From Flavobacterium sp. Root420 (lineage in GTDB: Bacteria > Bacteroidota > Bacteroidia > Flavobacteriales > Flavobacteriaceae): 64,000 nt of DNA. Positions within the stretch are counted from its first letter, which is position 1. Each line of letters starts with the position of its first letter. Location of the stretch: NCBI RefSeq assembly GCF_001427905.1, contig NZ_LMEF01000008.1:21999-85998 (forward strand), read 5' to 3'. The notes under the pieces were generated by a model. The model saw only the letters and a program-made list of their open reading frames with translations, had not been told where the DNA came from and did not search any database. A program made the position numbers and the translations under genes. Below are positions 51,102-59,484 of the stretch, piece after piece.

Positions 51102-51535
51102 GAAACTGCGAATTAGCCGATTTGCCAAAATTGGTCATTTTATGCCAGAAACATACCGAATTTGAAAAAGCGGATTATGATCCGACGGGAAAACAAGAAG
51201 GTTTAAGAGAAGCCTTATTCAGTGAAAATCCTAAACTATTTTGTTTACTTGTAGCAACTGATAACGACATTGTAGGTTACGCCTCTTATAATTTTACATA
51301 TTCCACCTGGAGTGCCGGCGATTTCATTTATATGGATTGTTTATTTTTGGAAGAAGAAGCCAGAAATTTCGGCATTGGAGAAGTTCTAATCAATAAATTA
51401 AAGGAAATCGGGAAAGCCAAAAACTGCGTCAATATGCAATGGCGAACACCTCAATTTAACGAAAGAGCAATAAAATTCTACCACAGAATTGGCGCAAAAG
51501 GAAAAGACAAAATTTGCTTCTTTCTGGATTTGTAA
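51086..51535 (+). CDS. GNAT N-acetyltransferase
   Basis: A 149-residue single-domain GNAT protein: YTIRNCELADLPKLVILCQK, then the beta4 strand FIYMDCLFLEEEARNFGIGE with the acetyl-CoA loop (RNFGIG in place of Q/RxxGxG/A) and EIGKAKNCVNMQWRTPQFNE, ending AIKFYHRIGAKGKDK. The substrate is unknown. Its start lies inside the 3' end of the LysR gene, so the two should be coupled. Confidence 0.9.
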   Translation: MEYTIRNCELADLPKLVILCQKHTEFEKADYDPTGKQEGLREALFSENPKLFCLLVATDNDIVGYASYNFTYSTWSAGDFIYMDCLFLEEEARNFGIGEVLINKLKEIGKAKNCVNMQWRTPQFNERAIKFYHRIGAKGKDKICFFLDL

Positions 51536-51614
51536 TAATCTACCAATTAATCTCGCAGTCTCGATAATTATCGGGAGCGAAGTCGCAAAGAAAAGGCCGC
51601 TATTACGTTATTAA

Positions 51615-51650
51615 CCTTTGTACCTTTGCCCCTCAGAACCTCTGAACCTT
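51615..51650 (+). repeat. 36-base intergenic word repeat, copy 2
   Basis: Matches the minus-strand segment 5832-5867 at 30 of 36 positions. Here it lies 10 bases upstream of the ATG at 51660. Confidence 0.7.
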
Positions 51651-51659
51651 CAAAAAAAA

Positions 51660-52472
51660 ATGAAAAAAATAAGTGTTTTAGGCTGTGGCTGGCTAGGTTT
51701 GCCTTTGGCGAAAAAATTAATCGAAAAAGGAAACTCGGTAAAAGGCTCAACAACTTCTGAAAATAAACTTTCTATTCTGAAAGATGCCGGGATAAATCCG
51801 TTTTTGGTTGCGCTTGAAAGCGAAAGTGTTTCAGAAACTATAAATGATTTCTTAGCGGAAAGCGAAATTCTTATTATTGATATTCCGCCCAAATTACGGG
51901 CAAATACAGATTCATCGCGAAAGCTTTTTGTTGAGAAAATCGAAACTTTGATTCCTTTTATAGAAAAATCGACTATCAAAAAAGTCCTTTTTGTGAGTTC
52001 GACTTCTGTTTATGGAGATCAAAACGATTTGATTACAGAAGAAACCAATCCAAATCCTGAAACGGAAAGCGGTAAACAATTGCTTTTAGCAGAAGCAATT
52101 CTGCAAAAGAACCAAAACTTCGAAACCACCATTCTACGTTTCGGCGGATTAATTGGAGAAGATCGTCATCCTGTAAAATTCTTAGCAGGAAAAGAAAATC
52201 TCGAAAACCCGGATGCGCCGGTCAATTTAATTCATCAGAAAGATTGCATCGGGATCATAGAAGAAATAATTTTTCAATCAAAATGGAATGAAGTTTTCAA
52301 TGCCGTTGCGCCTTTTCATCCTTCCAGAGAAGATTATTATACTCAAAAAGCAAAAGAACAAAACCTGATTTTACCAAAATTCAGCACTGAAAAATCGAAT
52401 ATCAAGAAAATTATTTCAAGCGAAAAAGTTCAGGACATTTTGAATTACGAGTTTAAATTGGACGAATATTAA
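51660..52472 (+). CDS. NAD(P)-dependent SDR/epimerase-like protein
   Basis: A 270-residue extended-SDR protein with the N-terminal nucleotide motif VLGCGWLGLPLAKKL (GxGxxG variant) and later VLFVSSTSVYGDQNDLITEE, TTILRFGGLIGEDRHPVKFL and VNLIHQKDCIGIIEE. It resembles E. coli YeeZ. The Ser/Tyr of the active site appear in SSTSVYG, but a YxxxK motif is not clear. The start at 51660 excludes a repeat-derived N-terminal extension that begins at 51618. Confidence 0.88.
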   Translation: MKKISVLGCGWLGLPLAKKLIEKGNSVKGSTTSENKLSILKDAGINPFLVALESESVSETINDFLAESEILIIDIPPKLRANTDSSRKLFVEKIETLIPFIEKSTIKKVLFVSSTSVYGDQNDLITEETNPNPETESGKQLLLAEAILQKNQNFETTILRFGGLIGEDRHPVKFLAGKENLENPDAPVNLIHQKDCIGIIEEIIFQSKWNEVFNAVAPFHPSREDYYTQKAKEQNLILPKFSTEKSNIKKIISSEKVQDILNYEFKLDEY

Positions 52473-52642
52473 ACCATATAAGGCATATAAGTTCATTTAG
52501 ATGGAACTTAGAAACTTTACATAAAGCTTTTATGATCTTTCAATATCAGCGAAGCTTAAATTTACTTACATAACATATATGGTGAAAACAAAAAACTTTG
52601 CGAACTTTGCCTAAACCCTAGCGCCTTTACGGTTAAAAAAAT

Positions 52643-53119
52643 ATGGAAACAGTATATATCAACTCACCCTTAGGAATCACCAAAATCATTGGAGACGAAA
52701 ACGGTATTGCTGTCATCTCCGTTTCCGATGTTGGCACAAATGAAGTTTCAAAGAAGATTCCGAAAGTTTTAAAAGAAGCTGTTTCGCAACTTGAAGAATA
52801 TTTTGAAGGAAAAAGAACTGATTTCGATTTGAAACTAAATCCACAAGGAACCGAATTTCAGCAAAAAGTTTGGAAAGCTTTATTAGAAATTCCATACGGA
52901 AAAACCATCAGTTATATGGATCAGACCAAAAAACTGGGCGATATAAAAGCGATTCGTGCTGTTGCATCGGCGAACGGGAAAAATCCACTTTGGATTGTGG
53001 TTCCCTGTCATCGTGTTATTGGCACAAATGGGTCTTTAACCGGTTACGCCGGAGGTTTATCTCGCAAAAAATGGTTACTCGAACATGAAAACCCTTCAAC
53101 TCAACAGAGTTTGTTTTAA
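52643..53119 (+). CDS. ogt: Methylated-DNA--protein-cysteine methyltransferase
   Basis: This suicide enzyme removes methyl groups from O6-methylguanine. The acceptor Cys is C122 in PCHRVIG. The DNA-binding helix region EFQQKVWKALLEIPYGKTIS and IRAVASANGKNPLWIVVPC are complete. At 158 residues it is the Ogt type without an Ada regulatory domain. It heads a group of three repair-type genes (exonuclease and AlkZ-like glycosylase follow). Confidence 0.95.
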   Translation: METVYINSPLGITKIIGDENGIAVISVSDVGTNEVSKKIPKVLKEAVSQLEEYFEGKRTDFDLKLNPQGTEFQQKVWKALLEIPYGKTISYMDQTKKLGDIKAIRAVASANGKNPLWIVVPCHRVIGTNGSLTGYAGGLSRKKWLLEHENPSTQQSLF

Positions 53120-53228
53120 AACACAATTTTCACAAATTAATTTTATAGCTTTATCTTTACAAATATCGCAAGTTTGTGCAGTTATTTAAAACCAATACTT
53201 TTCGTGCCAATTCGTGAAATTCGTGTTT
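53119..53228. repeat. 20+20 base imperfect inverted repeat
   Basis: Arms 53119-53138 and 53209-53228 match at 17 of 20 positions (AAACACAATTTTCAC against GTGAAATTCGTGTTT). They span nearly the whole ogt-exonuclease gap and end 11 bases before the ATG at 53240. Confidence 0.55.
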
Positions 53229-53239
53229 AAACTATAATT

Positions 53240-53953
53240 ATGATTGAAAAAATAAACCTCAACAACATTTTATTTCTCGATATAGAAACCGTTCCTGAAG
53301 AAGAGAGTTTCAATTCGCTTGACGCGGAAATGCAATCACTTTGGGATCATAAAACGCAATATCAGCGTAAAGACGAATTTTCTCCGGAAGAATTCTACGA
53401 TCGGGCCGGAATTTGGGCAGAATTCGGGAAAATCATTTGTATTTCGGTTGGGTATTTTACAATCAAAGGCGATATTCGGAATTTTAGAGTGACTTCCTTT
53501 TTTGGAGATGAAAAGAAGATTTTAAAAGATTTTAATAATTTGCTGAGCAATCATTTTAATCAGCCCTTCCATCTTTTATGCGGACACAATGCGAAAGAAT
53601 TTGATATTCCGTTTATTGCCAGAAGAATGATTATCAACCAAATTGCGATTCCGGACAAACTGAATTTATTCGGTAAAAAACCGTGGGAAATTCCGCATTT
53701 GGATACTTTGGAATTATGGAAGTTTGGCGATTACAAGCATTTTACTTCTTTAAAATTATTGACTAAAATCCTTGGAGTTCCTTCTCCAAAAGGCGATATC
53801 GATGGAAGTCAGGTCGCGCATGTTTTTTACGTAGAGAAAGATATTGACCGAATTGTAACGTATTGTGAAAAAGATACCATTGCGGTTGCCCAGATTTTCC
53901 TTCGTCTTCGTAGGGAAGATTTATTGATTGATGAGGAAATTATTCATGTGTGA
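53240..53953 (+). CDS. 3'-5' exonuclease, PolB-like
   Basis: A 237-residue DnaQ/RNase H-fold exonuclease. The three acidic motifs are present: ILFLDIETVPEE (Exo I), LLCGHNAKEFDIPFIARRM (Exo II) and RIVTYCEKDTIAVAQIFL (Exo III). It matches the stand-alone exonuclease group related to the proofreading domain of family B polymerases, common in Bacteroidota. Its position between ogt and an AlkZ-like gene suggests a repair role. Confidence 0.88.
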   Translation: MIEKINLNNILFLDIETVPEEESFNSLDAEMQSLWDHKTQYQRKDEFSPEEFYDRAGIWAEFGKIICISVGYFTIKGDIRNFRVTSFFGDEKKILKDFNNLLSNHFNQPFHLLCGHNAKEFDIPFIARRMIINQIAIPDKLNLFGKKPWEIPHLDTLELWKFGDYKHFTSLKLLTKILGVPSPKGDIDGSQVAHVFYVEKDIDRIVTYCEKDTIAVAQIFLRLRREDLLIDEEIIHV

Positions 53954-54030
53954 TTTCAAGGTTCAAAGGTACAAAGTGGCAAAGCTACAAAGGTTGAGCG
54001 GTTTTGAGAATAGATTTTAAGTTTAGAAAT

Positions 54031-55104
54031 ATGACATATCAGGAAATTTCACATCATCGTCTTGTTTCACAAAAGTTGTACAAAACAAGTCCAATTTCTC
54101 CACAAGAAATTGTAAAACATTTAGGTGCAATGCAAGCTCAGGATTATTCAATGGCCAAATGGGCGATTGGTTCCCGATGTGATACTACTGAGGCAGCCAT
54201 TGAAGAAGCTATAAATTCCGCAGAAATTATCCGAACTCATATTCTTCGACCAACCTGGCATTTTGTTTCGGCCGATGATATTTATTGGATGTTGGATGTT
54301 TCGGCTCCGCAAGTGAAAAGATTTACAGCTTCTGCCGGTAAAAAATATGGTTATGATGCCAAAAAACTCGATCAGATAAATTCTAAAATCGAAAAGCTAT
54401 TAGCAGGAAACAATCATTTGACGCGTGACGGAATTATGCAGGAACTCAACATCAAAAAAACTTCCAATGAGGATTTTTTGAGTGCTGCTATTATGATGAA
54501 TGCCGAATTGGATGGTTTGGTTTGTAACGGAAAAATGAAAGGAAAACAAATCACTTACGCATTACTTGAAGAGCGGGTTACGAAACCAAAATTGAAATTA
54601 ACCAAAGAAGAAGGCCTTACGAAATTAGCCCTAAGATATTTTGAAAGCCGCGGCCCTGCTACACTTCTTGACTTTTCGTGGTGGTCTGGTTTCTCTCCAA
54701 CCATCTGCAAGCAAACCATTAATGCAATTTCGTTGCAATTAAATTCAATGGAGATTGATGGGCAAATTTATTGGTTTGGAACTGATTCATCCAATGAAAA
54801 CAGCTTCCGCGAAAGCGTACATTTTCTTCCCGCATTTGATGAGATTTTAATCTCTTATAAAACGAGAGAAGCTTCGATTCTACTCGAACATCAATCGAAA
54901 ACTTTTACCAATAATGGAATTTTTAAACCAATTATTCTTGAAAACAGCAAGGTGATTGGAACGTGGAAACGAACCATCAAAAAAGATCATGCCAAAATAG
55001 AAACAGCTTTTTTTAACGAAACCGAAAGTCATAAAAAGGCGATTCTCTTTGAAGGCATTAAGGCTTTTGAAAATTATCTGGGAACCAAAATTGTTATTGA
55101 ATAA
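54031..55104 (+). CDS. AlkZ/YcaQ-like DNA glycosylase (HTH_42)
   Basis: A 357-residue winged-helix protein of the HTH_42 family. The catalytic QxQ motif of AlkZ glycosylases is seen as MQAQDYSMAKW (Q35 and Q37 from this start), followed by EIIRTHILRPTWHFV. Family members unhook interstrand crosslinks or excise bulky alkylated bases. The ATG at 54031 (MTYQEISHHRLVSQKL) is preferred over a TTG nine codons upstream. Codon use is like the neighbours. Confidence 0.85.
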   Translation: MTYQEISHHRLVSQKLYKTSPISPQEIVKHLGAMQAQDYSMAKWAIGSRCDTTEAAIEEAINSAEIIRTHILRPTWHFVSADDIYWMLDVSAPQVKRFTASAGKKYGYDAKKLDQINSKIEKLLAGNNHLTRDGIMQELNIKKTSNEDFLSAAIMMNAELDGLVCNGKMKGKQITYALLEERVTKPKLKLTKEEGLTKLALRYFESRGPATLLDFSWWSGFSPTICKQTINAISLQLNSMEIDGQIYWFGTDSSNENSFRESVHFLPAFDEILISYKTREASILLEHQSKTFTNNGIFKPIILENSKVIGTWKRTIKKDHAKIETAFFNETESHKKAILFEGIKAFENYLGTKIVIE

Positions 55105-55262
55105 ATTGTTCATAAACTCAATGCCGCTCCGAAAGGAGCTAGTACAGTTTAAGAAGGACATTATCTATAGACATACAGCCCCAATGGGGCTAAATCAACT
55201 CCGTTAGGAGTGCAATATTTATAGAAATAAATTGTTCATTAGCTTTTTAGCCCCTTAGGGGC
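55101..55262. repeat. Cluster of four short palindromes flanked by direct repeats
   Basis: Four small hairpins: GCTCCGAAAGGAGC (55126-55139), AGCCCCAATGGGGCT (55177-55191), ACTCCGTTAGGAGT (55198-55211) and GCCCCTTAGGGGC (55250-55262). The 13-base word ATAAATTGTTCAT occurs at 55101-55113 and 55227-55239. The first copy overlaps the upstream stop codon. No gene lies in this gap. Confidence 0.75.
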
Positions 55263-55396
55263 GATATCTAACGATCTCTAAATTCTGGCTAAAAAACCAA
55301 AAAATCACGATTTCTAAAAAAATTCTTCTCGTTTCGGCATTAAATTCTTTGTGCATTTTATTGCTAAATAATTACATTTACAAAAAAAACAGCGTT

Positions 55397-56836
55397 ATGG
55401 TATTAAGTAGATTTTGGTTAACTATTTTTATTTCGTCGATCATTTTTATAATGATAAGTTTATTTACTGCGAATACTTATACCATTGACTCTGTTTTGAA
55501 TGGAAAAAAAGACGATCCAATTCTGGTTTCAGAAAAATATGCTGAACAGCTTCCTGCGTTCATCAAAGATAGCATCAAAAAAGCACCGGATCAGACGATG
55601 ATTATCAATCGTGATACACTTAATCCAGACACAACTTACGTTTATAAAAACAAAACGGTAAAAATTTTTAGTGGTGTTCAAAAATCTGACGGTTTATTAC
55701 CAACCTGCAAAACCACTTTACTTGATTTAATTTTACCGCTTATAGCTTATTTGGCCTTTTTCTGCGGATTAATGGAACTTTTAATTATCTCCGGAGCATC
55801 TGGGAAATTGGCTAAGGGCCTTAGTCCAGTTTTTGTAAAAGTGTTTCCAAGTATCCCAAAAAATCACCCTTCAATCTCCTACATGACTTTAAACTTTGCT
55901 GCTAATTTCTTAGGATTAGATTCGGCTGCAACTCCGTTTGGCCTTAAAGCCATGGAAAGTTTACAAGAAATAAACCCTGACAAAGACAGGGCAAGTGATG
56001 CACAGATTATGTTTATGTGTCTGCACGCTTCAGGTTTAACCCTAATTGCGACTTCTATTATTGGTTACCGTGCAGCAGCAGGTGCAAGCAATCCGGCAGA
56101 TGTTATGCTTCCGTGTATTATTACTTCGTTTATTGGTACGATTGCTGCTTTTTTAATTGTGGGAATCAAACAAAAAATCAATTTCAAAAGTGCTTCTCTT
56201 GTCATTGGCCTGATGGTATTAATTGCTGCCATTATTGGATTATTGATGTATGTAAATCATTTGGATTTAATCGGAAAAAACTTTTTTACAACGAATCTAT
56301 CGGCATTGATTTTACTTGTCATCATAGTCTTTACGCTGATCTTTTCATTTATTCACGAAAAGAAATTTAAAGATGCAGATACCACAGTTTTTGACGCATT
56401 CGTCGTTGGAGCAAATAATGGAGTTAAAACGGGAGTTACTATTTTTCCTTACGTTTTAGGAATGTTGGTAGCCATTTCATTATTTAGAAACAGTGGTCTG
56501 TTTGAAATCATAAGTGATGGAATTGCCTTTATTTTCTCGAATATGGGTGTCAACAAACAAATTACTGATGCCTTGCCGGTTGCCATGCTTAGACCATTTA
56601 GTTCAGCAGGATCAAGAGGATTTTTGATTGATTCGATGAATACTTTTGGTGCCGATTCCTTAACAGGAAGATTGAGCAGTATTTTTCAATGCAGTGCCGA
56701 AAGTACTTTTTATGTTATTGCAGTATACTTTGGTTCTGTTAATATTAAAAACACGCGTTACGCTTTGGGCACCATGCTTTTGGTTGATGTGATTTGTGTA
56801 ATTACAGCGATTTTTGTGGCTAGCTGGTTTTTTTAA
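55397..56836 (+). CDS. SpmA/SpmB-like nucleoside-recognition membrane protein
   Basis: A 479-residue inner-membrane protein with about ten helices and two Gate (nucleoside recognition) domains, corresponding to a fusion of the spore-maturation proteins SpmA and SpmB. Key stretches are APFGLKAMESLQEINPD-type near residue 190 (SAATPFGLKAMESLQEINPD), GVKTGVTIFPYVLGMLVAIS and the late MLRPFSSAGSRGFLIDSMN and ECSAESTFYVIAVYFGSVN-like pattern. The organism is not expected to sporulate, so the role is unknown transport. The ATG at 55397 (MVLSRFWLTIFISS) is used. Confidence 0.87.
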   Translation: MVLSRFWLTIFISSIIFIMISLFTANTYTIDSVLNGKKDDPILVSEKYAEQLPAFIKDSIKKAPDQTMIINRDTLNPDTTYVYKNKTVKIFSGVQKSDGLLPTCKTTLLDLILPLIAYLAFFCGLMELLIISGASGKLAKGLSPVFVKVFPSIPKNHPSISYMTLNFAANFLGLDSAATPFGLKAMESLQEINPDKDRASDAQIMFMCLHASGLTLIATSIIGYRAAAGASNPADVMLPCIITSFIGTIAAFLIVGIKQKINFKSASLVIGLMVLIAAIIGLLMYVNHLDLIGKNFFTTNLSALILLVIIVFTLIFSFIHEKKFKDADTTVFDAFVVGANNGVKTGVTIFPYVLGMLVAISLFRNSGLFEIISDGIAFIFSNMGVNKQITDALPVAMLRPFSSAGSRGFLIDSMNTFGADSLTGRLSSIFQCSAESTFYVIAVYFGSVNIKNTRYALGTMLLVDVICVITAIFVASWFF

Positions 56837-56839
56837 AAT

Positions 56840-56995
56840 ATGAGGCAAATATCAAAATTAATCTTTTTGTTAATTGGAAATGTATCCAGATGGATTTCTT
56901 ACGGAGGCAAAAAATCTATGGATGATGAAATATTAGGGTTTATAGTAGCTGCCATTCTTTCTTCTTTGTTTTTTCTTTTACCAAATCATCAATAA
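56840..56995 (+). CDS. Small 51-residue membrane protein
   Basis: The frame runs from ATG at 56840, 3 bases after the SpmAB-like stop, to TAA at 56993-56995, 6 bases before the next ATG at 57002. The product starts MRQISKLIFLLIGNVSRWIS and ends with a hydrophobic helix (ILGFIVAAILSSLFFLLPN). The snug fit between two genes supports it. No family is recognised. Confidence 0.55.
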   Translation: MRQISKLIFLLIGNVSRWISYGGKKSMDDEILGFIVAAILSSLFFLLPNHQ

Positions 56996-57001
56996 AACAA
57001 T

Positions 57002-57682
57002 ATGTTCAAAAGATTTTTCACTAAAAAAAAGGAAGTTGAAACTGCCGAAGAAATTGCTTCTGAAGACAAAACTCAATTTATCGAAGAGGTTACTCCTATT
57101 GTAAATGAACCAATAGAAGAACGCACAACAAAAGAATTCGATCCGAATAAAATTGATTGGCTGATCAACGATTCAATCCTGACTTTTTTGCCACGCGATT
57201 TATACATGCATTATTCAGACAGTAATACCAAAAAAGACCAATATGGTCCTTCATGGCAAAATCAGGGTGTGTTTTTCTGGATGAATGACGAACCTTTTGA
57301 ACGGAAATCTTTACCTGAATTTTTTGAAAGTTACGAAAGAAAGCTTTTTATTTTTGACAAATTTCCTGACTATATTGAATTAGTCTCGGCAAAAGCAATC
57401 CCTTGGTTTGGAATGCCTGGCGAAGGAGATAAATATTGCCTGAGATATGAAGAAAACCCAATCAATATTGAAGAAGCATTAAAACTCAATATTATCAAAT
57501 ATGTTGAAATTATTGACCTAAATTTTGAAAATCTTAGTGTTTTAAATGATCGCGATAATTACTTCTTTCTGATTAATCCTGAAGTTAAATTTGAAAATGG
57601 GCTTTTTTATTTAAATGGTAAAAAAATGGCATTAGCAGCATTGTATCAAAAAAAGAAGCTAAAGGTAATTACATTCAAATAA
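57002..57682 (+). CDS. Hypothetical cytoplasmic protein
   Basis: A 226-residue protein with a short basic N-terminus (MFKRFFTKKKEVE), an acidic low-complexity stretch to about residue 45, then a globular part rich in aromatic residues (FLPRDLYMHYSDSNTKKDQY, GVFFWMNDEPFERKSLPEFF). No signal peptide, membrane helix or known motif. It may be co-transcribed with the small membrane protein just upstream. Confidence 0.7.
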   Translation: MFKRFFTKKKEVETAEEIASEDKTQFIEEVTPIVNEPIEERTTKEFDPNKIDWLINDSILTFLPRDLYMHYSDSNTKKDQYGPSWQNQGVFFWMNDEPFERKSLPEFFESYERKLFIFDKFPDYIELVSAKAIPWFGMPGEGDKYCLRYEENPINIEEALKLNIIKYVEIIDLNFENLSVLNDRDNYFFLINPEVKFENGLFYLNGKKMALAALYQKKKLKVITFK

Positions 57683-57733
57683 AAACAACAAAAAACAGCC
57701 CTAATTCAAACTCTTTCTTCTGTAAATAATTTT

Positions 57734-57741
57734 TAACTTTG
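57734..57741 (+). promoter_or_regulatory. Putative -7 box for fumarase
   Basis: TAACTTTG is an exact TAnnTTTG match, 14 bases upstream of the fumarase ATG at 57756. Confidence 0.5.
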
Positions 57742-57755
57742 TCAAAAACAAAGAA

Positions 57756-59360
57756 ATGATTGAATTTATATACCAAGACCCTTATCCTATTTTAAAGGAT
57801 GACACACAATACCGCAAAATTACTTCTGATTTTGTAAAAGTTGAAAAATTTGGAGAACGTGAAGTTCTGACTGTTGATCCAAAAGGATTAGAATTATTAG
57901 CTGAAGAAGCTTTAACAGATGTTTCGTTTATGTTGAGAACGACGCATTTACAAAAACTCCGTAAAATTCTTGATGATCCTGAAGCTACAGACAATGACCG
58001 TTTTGTGGCTTACAATTTACTCCAAAATGCTTCGGTTGCCGCTGAAGGTCAATTGCCAAGCTGCCAGGATACCGGAACTGCAATTGTAATGGCCAAAAAA
58101 GGCGAAAGCATTTTTACTGGTGTTGATGATGCAGAATGGTTGAGCAGAGGAATTTTCAATACGTACCAAAAACGTAATTTACGTTATTCTCAAATTGTTC
58201 CGATCTCGATGTTTGAAGAAAAGAATTCAGGTTCGAATCTTCCGGCACAGATTGATATTTATGCTAAAAAAGGTGCTTCTTATGAATTTTTATTCATGGC
58301 AAAAGGAGGAGGATCTGCGAATAAAACGTATTTATACCAGCAAACAAAATCACTTTTAAACGAAAAATCTTTGGATGCTTTTGTTCGTGCAAAAATTAAA
58401 GATTTAGGAACTTCGGCTTGTCCTCCATACCATTTGGCTTTGGTAATTGGTGGAACTTCTGCGGAAGCGAACTTAAGTGCCGTTAAAAAAGCATCTGCCG
58501 GCTATTACGACAATTTACCAACTACCGGAAACATGTCTGGTCAGGCTTTCCGCGATCATGAATGGGAACAAAAAGTACAGCAAATTTGTCAGGAAAGTGC
58601 GATTGGTGCTCAGTTTGGAGGAAAATATTTTACACATGATGTTCGTGTAATCCGTTTGCCGCGTCACGCTGCTTCTTGTCCGGTTGGATTGGGAGTTTCA
58701 TGTTCTGCTGACAGAAATATTAAAGGAAAAATCACGAAAGACGGAATTTACGTTGAACAATTAGAAGTAAATCCGAAACAGTTTTTACCAGAAACGGCTC
58801 CACACTTAGAGGCTCCGGTTGAAATTGATTTGAATATGCCAATGGCAGATATGTTGGCAAAACTATCTCAATATCCAATAAAAACGCGTTTAAAATTAAA
58901 CGGAACTGTAATTGTTGCCCGTGACATCGCTCACGCAAAAATTATGGAAATGTTGGAAGCTGGTCAACCAATGCCGGAATACTTTAAAAATCATCCTGTT
59001 TATTACGCAGGTCCTGCCAAAACTCCGGAAGGAATGGCTTCAGGAAGTTTTGGGCCTACAACGGCAGGACGTATGGACGTTTATGTGGATGAATTCCAGA
59101 AACATGGTGGAAGTATGATTATGCTTGCAAAAGGAAATCGTACCAAACAAGTTACGGATGCCTGTCATAAATACGGCGGATTCTATTTAGGTTCGATTGG
59201 AGGTCCGGCAGCGATTTTGGCTCAGGATAATATTCTTAAAGTTGAAGTTGTTGACTTTGAAGAATTAGGAATGGAAGCTGTTCGAAAAATCACGGTTAAA
59301 GATTTCCCTGCGTTTATTATTACTGATGATAAAGGAAATGATTTCTTTGAAAATCTGTAA
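57756..59360 (+). CDS. fumA: Class I fumarate hydratase
   Basis: An iron-sulfur fumarase of the TCA cycle, interconverting fumarate and malate. Both parts of class I enzymes are fused in one 534-residue chain. Cluster ligand Cys are seen in [12 protein letters not shown] (C103), [20 protein letters not shown] and [16 protein letters not shown]. The C-terminal beta part includes [20 protein letters not shown] and [20 protein letters not shown]. It ends at a nested terminator structure. Confidence 0.95.
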   Translation: MIEFIYQDPYPILKDDTQYRKITSDFVKVEKFGEREVLTVDPKGLELLAEEALTDVSFMLRTTHLQKLRKILDDPEATDNDRFVAYNLLQNASVAAEGQLPSCQDTGTAIVMAKKGESIFTGVDDAEWLSRGIFNTYQKRNLRYSQIVPISMFEEKNSGSNLPAQIDIYAKKGASYEFLFMAKGGGSANKTYLYQQTKSLLNEKSLDAFVRAKIKDLGTSACPPYHLALVIGGTSAEANLSAVKKASAGYYDNLPTTGNMSGQAFRDHEWEQKVQQICQESAIGAQFGGKYFTHDVRVIRLPRHAASCPVGLGVSCSADRNIKGKITKDGIYVEQLEVNPKQFLPETAPHLEAPVEIDLNMPMADMLAKLSQYPIKTRLKLNGTVIVARDIAHAKIMEMLEAGQPMPEYFKNHPVYYAGPAKTPEGMASGSFGPTTAGRMDVYVDEFQKHGGSMIMLAKGNRTKQVTDACHKYGGFYLGSIGGPAAILAQDNILKVEVVDFEELGMEAVRKITVKDFPAFIITDDKGNDFFENL

Positions 59361-59362
59361 GG

Positions 59363-59480
59363 ATTTGCCACAAAGACACTAAGACACAAATTTTTATATT
59401 GAAAAACCGCCTTTTGGGCGGTTTTTGTTTCTTGTATCAACAAATAATTTTCTTCGTGTCTTCGTGCCTTTGTGGCAAAT
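59363..59480. repeat. 25-base inverted repeat enclosing a terminator
   Basis: Outer arms 59363-59387 and 59456-59480 match at 23 of 25 positions (ATTTGCCACAAAG and CTTTGTGGCAAAT at the ends). Inside lies the compact terminator at 59402-59426. The structure fills the gap between the convergent fumarase and PAS genes. Confidence 0.85.
59402..59426. terminator. Bidirectional terminator
   Basis: AAAAACCGCC (59402-59411) and GGCGGTTTTT (59417-59426) are perfect complements with a 5-base loop, giving a T-run for either direction. Confidence 0.93.
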
Positions 59481-59484
59481 AGCC

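Noticed and set aside
55126..55262. CRISPR-like array
   Set aside because: The palindromes are of different sequence and uneven spacing, with no identical repeats of 25 or more bases and no cas genes nearby.
55397..56836. Sporulation gene
   Set aside because: SpmA/SpmB-type Gate proteins are widespread in non-spore-formers; nothing else here suggests sporulation.
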